This document shows, in pieces, positions 15,880 to 18,559 of a stretch of 18,559 nt of DNA. The notes under the pieces are model-generated. The model saw only the letters and a program-made list of their open reading frames with translations. It searched no databases and was not told the DNA's origin. Origin of the DNA: DATFEN01 sp035691285 (GTDB lineage Bacteria; Acidobacteriota; Vicinamibacteria; Fen-336). Position 1 is the stretch's first letter; each line of letters opens with the position of its first letter. A program made the translations under genes and the position numbers. The DNA is taken from the NCBI GenBank assembly GCA_035691285.1, contig DASSJI010000189.1, positions 1-18,559 of the forward strand, written 5' to 3'.

Positions 15880-17354
15880 GCTCGGCCGCGGGCGGCGAGA
15901 CCCTCGCCGCGCCCACCGGCGGCCGCCTCGCACGCAACACCCTCTACTCCGCCGTCGGCGAGCTCTCGAACCTGCTGCTGTTCCTCCTCGGCTTCCTCGC
16001 CGCGCGCCTCCTGGCCCCGGTGTCGTTCGGCGAGTACAGCACCGCCTTCGCCTTCGTGGGGCTCTTCCGCATCCTGCCCGACTTCGGGATGTCCTACGCC
16101 TCGACACTCGAGATCAGCCGGGAGCCGGCGCGCGCCCGGCGCCTCGCCGGCGGCCTGCTGGGGTTCCAGGGAGCGCTCTCGGCGGCGACGCTGATCGTCT
16201 GCCTGGGCATCGGTCGCGCGCTGTACGACGGCGTGATCTGGGCCGCGGTCGTGATCCTCACGGTGGACCTGCTGCTGAAGGCGGTCAAGAACACGCTGCG
16301 CTGGCTGCTCAAGGCCCTCGAGCGCTTCGGCGTGGAGGCGGTCTCGCTCCTGGCGGAGCGCGTCCTGATCCTCGGCCTCGGCGGCGGTGCGCTGCTGCTC
16401 GGCCACGGCGTCGTCGCGTTCGTCGCGGTCTTCGCGGCCGTGCGCCTCGTCGACACCGTCGCGCTGCTCGTGTTCGTGAACGCGCGGGTCGTCCCGCTGC
16501 GGCCTGTCGCGGACCCGGCCCTGTGGCGCGAGCTGCTCTCGAAGGGCCTGCCGTTCGCCTACGCGGGCCTCGTGATCACCCTGGTGTTCCAGGTGGACGC
16601 CGTGCTCCTCGAGGCGCTGCGCGACGCCGTCGAGGTCGGCATCTACCGCGCGCCCACGCTGGTGCTCGAGGGCCTCACCCTTGTGCCGCGCATCCTCGGC
16701 TACGCCCTCATCCCCACCATGGCGGCCCTCCACGCGCGGCGGCCGGAGGTCGTCGGCAGGCTGTACCGGCGCGGCGTGAAGTACCTGGTTCTGGCGGGCC
16801 TGCCCGTCGCCATCTTCGGCGTGCTCGAGTCCGACCGCTTCGTGGCCCTGCTTTTCGGCCCCGCGTTCGCCCGCAGCGTCCCCGTGTCGCAGGTGCTGCT
16901 GCCGGCCGCGCTCTTCATGTTCCTGTCCAACTTCAGCGAGACGACCCTCGCCTGCGTGAACCGCTGGCGTGCGATCGTCGCGGCCTCCACGGCGGCTCTC
17001 GTCCTGAACGTCGTCCTGAACCTGCTCTGGATCCCGCGCCTGGGAGCCATGGGCTCGGCCTGGGCCACGCTCGGCACGGAGGGCGCCTACTTCGCCATGA
17101 CCGCCGCCGCGATGGCCCGCGGCGGGCACCCGCCGCCGCGCCTCCTCCCGCTCCTCCGTCCGCTGCTCGCGTGCGCCGCCTTCGCCGCGGCCCTCGCGCT
17201 GCTGCGGCCGCTCCCCGTCCTCGTCGCCGGCGCGTCGGCCTCGGCCGTGTTCGCCGCTGCCACGCTCCTGTTCGGCGTCTGGGATCCAGCCGAGCGCGCC
17301 GCGCTGCGCGAACTGCTGCGTGGCCGTCGACCGGACGCCGGCGCCCTGACGTAG
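15876..17354 (+). CDS. Wzx/MATE-like oligosaccharide flippase, probable CTG start
   Basis: A polytopic membrane protein of about 492 residues with roughly 12-14 hydrophobic segments. It has the family-typical opening ARNTLYSAVGELSNLLLFLL and FLAARLLAPVSFGEYSTAF, and a mid-protein FQVDAVLLEALRDAVEVGIY (the usual D..L....-VG-Y motif). It resembles the polysaccharide-biosynthesis (Wzx, PF01943/PF13440) flippases that move lipid-linked glycans across the inner membrane. The frame has no ATG, GTG or TTG between 15876 and the GTG at 16020. Starting at that GTG would delete the first helix; an earlier in-frame GTG would lie about 230 bases inside the LON gene. CTG at 15876, in CTGA with the LON stop and preceded by AAGGAG about 7 bases upstream, best explains the N-terminus. 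Family assignment is firm; the exact start is inferred. Confidence 0.88.
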   Translation: MSSAAGGETLAAPTGGRLARNTLYSAVGELSNLLLFLLGFLAARLLAPVSFGEYSTAFAFVGLFRILPDFGMSYASTLEISREPARARRLAGGLLGFQGALSAATLIVCLGIGRALYDGVIWAAVVILTVDLLLKAVKNTLRWLLKALERFGVEAVSLLAERVLILGLGGGALLLGHGVVAFVAVFAAVRLVDTVALLVFVNARVVPLRPVADPALWRELLSKGLPFAYAGLVITLVFQVDAVLLEALRDAVEVGIYRAPTLVLEGLTLVPRILGYALIPTMAALHARRPEVVGRLYRRGVKYLVLAGLPVAIFGVLESDRFVALLFGPAFARSVPVSQVLLPAALFMFLSNFSETTLACVNRWRAIVAASTAALVLNVVLNLLWIPRLGAMGSAWATLGTEGAYFAMTAAAMARGGHPPPRLLPLLRPLLACAAFAAALALLRPLPVLVAGASASAVFAAATLLFGVWDPAERAALRELLRGRRPDAGALT

Positions 17355-17359
17355 CGAAG

Positions 17360-17372
17360 GTAGCGGCGCTAC
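17360..17372 (+). other. Small hairpin after the flippase stop
   Basis: GTAGC (17360-17364) and GCTAC (17368-17372) form a perfect 5-base stem around GGC, 5 bases after the flippase stop. No T-run follows, so it is a weak terminator candidate at best. GTAGCG also occurs as a direct repeat at 17351-17356 and 17360-17365. Confidence 0.25.
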
Positions 17373-17405
17373 TGGGAGACGGCCCCGCCCATTCATACAC
17401 CCTCC

Positions 17406-17434
17406 TTGACGCAGCGCCGGCCTGCCGACAGTAT
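17406..17434 (+). promoter_or_regulatory. Probable sigma-70-type promoter of the protein kinase gene
   Basis: TTGACG (17406-17411, 5 of 6 matches to the -35 consensus), a 17-base spacer and CAGTAT (17429-17434, 3 of 6 to the -10 consensus) lie in the 105-base gap before the kinase. Transcription would start near 17441, leaving a leader of about 19 bases. The -10 box is weak, so this is a moderate call. Confidence 0.5.
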
Positions 17435-17459
17435 TCGGCCGACTCGTTCCAGAAGCTTC

Positions 17460-18559
17460 ATGCATCAGAAGGAGCGCCCTTCGCGGCCCGCAGGCGAGGC
17501 GACGCCCTCGCCCGCGCGGGGCCCCGAGGCCGGCGGCCGGCGCGTCGTCGCAGGCCGCTACGAGCTGCACGAGGTCCTCGGCGAGGGCGGCTTCGCCGTG
17601 AGCCACCGCGCCCTCGACCGGAGGACCGGACAGGCCTGCGTCGTCAAGGAGGTCCTCTACCGCAAGATCGAGGATCCCAAGGTTCTCGACCTGCTCGAGC
17701 GCGAGGCGCGCGTCCTCGCGCACCTGAGCCACCCGCGCATCCCGCGCTTCGTCGAGTACTTCGCCGAGCGCCTCGACGGCGAGACCCGCCTGTACCTGGT
17801 CCAGGAGTACGTGGCGGGGCGCAGCTTGGCGCAGTGGGCACGCGACGGCCGCCACTTCGACGAGCGCGAGGTGATCCGGATCGGGCTCCAGGTCGGCCGC
17901 ATCCTCGAGCACCTCCACGGGCTCCGGCCTCCGATCATCCATCGGGACGTCAAGCCGGGGAACGTGGTGCTGGGCGCGGACGGCGAGGCCTGGCTCGTGG
18001 ACTTCGGCGCGGTGCGGGACCGGATCCTGCACGAGATCCGGACCGAGGGCGAGGCCGCGACGATCGTGGGCACGTACGGCTACATGCCCTTCGAGCAGTT
18101 CCAGGGCCGCGCCCTGCCCGCCTCCGACATCTACGCCCTGGGCATGACCCTGGTGTTCCTGCTCTCCCACAAGGAGCCCCACGAGATCGAGGCCGTGAGC
18201 GGGCGCTTCGAGCTCGAGCCCCACGCGCGGGCCTCGCCGGGCCTGCTGCGGGTCGTCCGGCGGATGATCGAGCCCAAGCCGGAAGACCGACATGCGAGCG
18301 CGACGGAGCTGTGCGCGGAGCTCGAGGCGCTGCTCGGCGCGCCCGAACGGCGAGCGCCGCGACCGCGCCGGCAGTGGCTCGCCGGCGCTGGGCTCGCCGC
18401 GGCAGCGCTCGGCATGGTCGTCTGGAGCCTCGTGCCTTCGAAGCCTCGCTCGGCTCCGACGCAGCCCTCCGCACAGCCCCGCCCTCGAGAGGTCATCAGC
18501 GCCGTCCCCGCGCGGAGGCCGCACGTGCAGGTCCTGTACGGACTCTCCATCAAGGGGCG
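17460..18559 (+). CDS. Membrane Ser/Thr protein kinase (Hanks/PknB type), C-terminus off right edge
   Basis: The frame opens at ATG 17460 and stays open for 366 codons to the window end. After a Pro-rich N-terminal tail (1-32) comes a full kinase domain. It has glycine loop GEGGFAVSHRA (41-51), K63 in VVKEV, HRDVKPGNV (161-169) with catalytic D163 and N168, and DFGA (181-184). GTYGYMPFEQ (204-213) is the activation-segment end, with Phe where PPEQ is usual, and SDIYALGMT (222-230) follows. A single membrane helix lies at about 306-325 (WLAGAGLAAAALGMVVWSLV), then a Pro/Ser-rich extracytoplasmic start that runs off the edge, so the sensory part is unknown. Active residues are all present. There is no Shine-Dalgarno before ATG, but it is the only plausible start. 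A gap with a promoter-like sequence separates it from the glycan cluster. Confidence 0.93.
   Translation, partial: MHQKERPSRPAGEATPSPARGPEAGGRRVVAGRYELHEVLGEGGFAVSHRALDRRTGQACVVKEVLYRKIEDPKVLDLLEREARVLAHLSHPRIPRFVEYFAERLDGETRLYLVQEYVAGRSLAQWARDGRHFDEREVIRIGLQVGRILEHLHGLRPPIIHRDVKPGNVVLGADGEAWLVDFGAVRDRILHEIRTEGEAATIVGTYGYMPFEQFQGRALPASDIYALGMTLVFLLSHKEPHEIEAVSGRFELEPHARASPGLLRVVRRMIEPKPEDRHASATELCAELEALLGAPERRAPRPRRQWLAGAGLAAAALGMVVWSLVPSKPRSAPTQPSAQPRPREVISAVPARRPHVQVLYGLSIKG

Noticed and set aside
15789..18524. A 911-codon open frame on the minus strand opposite the flippase and kinase
   Set aside because: Mirror-image composition of real genes on the plus strand, no motifs, and it spans the intergenic promoter region; an artefact of few stop codons in GC-rich DNA.

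Overview
This window is very GC-rich (about 70% by eye, with G/C strongly favoured at third codon positions) and densely coded. No stretch longer than about 110 bases lacks a gene. I see no rRNA, tRNA, CRISPR array, insertion sequence or phage gene. The gene content suggests a soil or sediment type free-living bacterium with high GC, of the Acidobacteriota or Myxococcota/deltaproteobacterial sort: a split B12-dependent acyl-CoA mutase, an archaeal-like valyl-tRNA synthetase, a response regulator with a long Pro/Ala-rich linker, and a membrane Ser/Thr kinase. This placement is inference and I cannot narrow it further.

Left half (1-11933), all on the minus strand. In transcription order: a hexapeptide-repeat acyltransferase, then the two subunits of a methylmalonyl-CoA-type mutase. 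A promoter-bearing gap of 97 bases follows, then a response regulator. After that comes a tight housekeeping run: valS, nadC, birA, coaX, a conserved hypothetical gene, a TrmA/RlmD-type 23S rRNA uracil methyltransferase, and the start of comEC, which runs off the left edge. valS abuts nadC with no gap. nadC/birA, birA/coaX and coaX/hypothetical each overlap by the same four bases, GTGA. NAD, biotin and CoA synthesis or use are therefore probably translationally coupled.

Right half (11954-18559), all on the plus strand. A membrane flippase-like (YbhN/UPF0104) protein, a GT4 glycosyltransferase, a NodB-type deacetylase, a stand-alone LON substrate-binding-domain protein and a Wzx/MATE-like polysaccharide flippase form a compact unit. 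It looks like part of a surface-glycan pathway: sugar transfer, deacetylation and lipid-linked export. The flippase has no ATG/GTG/TTG near its N-terminus and most likely starts at a CTG inside a CTGA overlap with the LON gene. After a promoter-like gap a receptor-type Ser/Thr protein kinase begins and runs off the right edge.

The two halves diverge from a gap of only 20 bases (11934-11953), a small AT-richer island, so the promoters there must overlap each other or the coding sequences. I found no clearly new defence or mobile system. The most unusual items are the CTG start, the LON-domain gene inside a glycan cluster, the response-regulator architecture with its promoter/palindrome, and the 20-base divergent junction.
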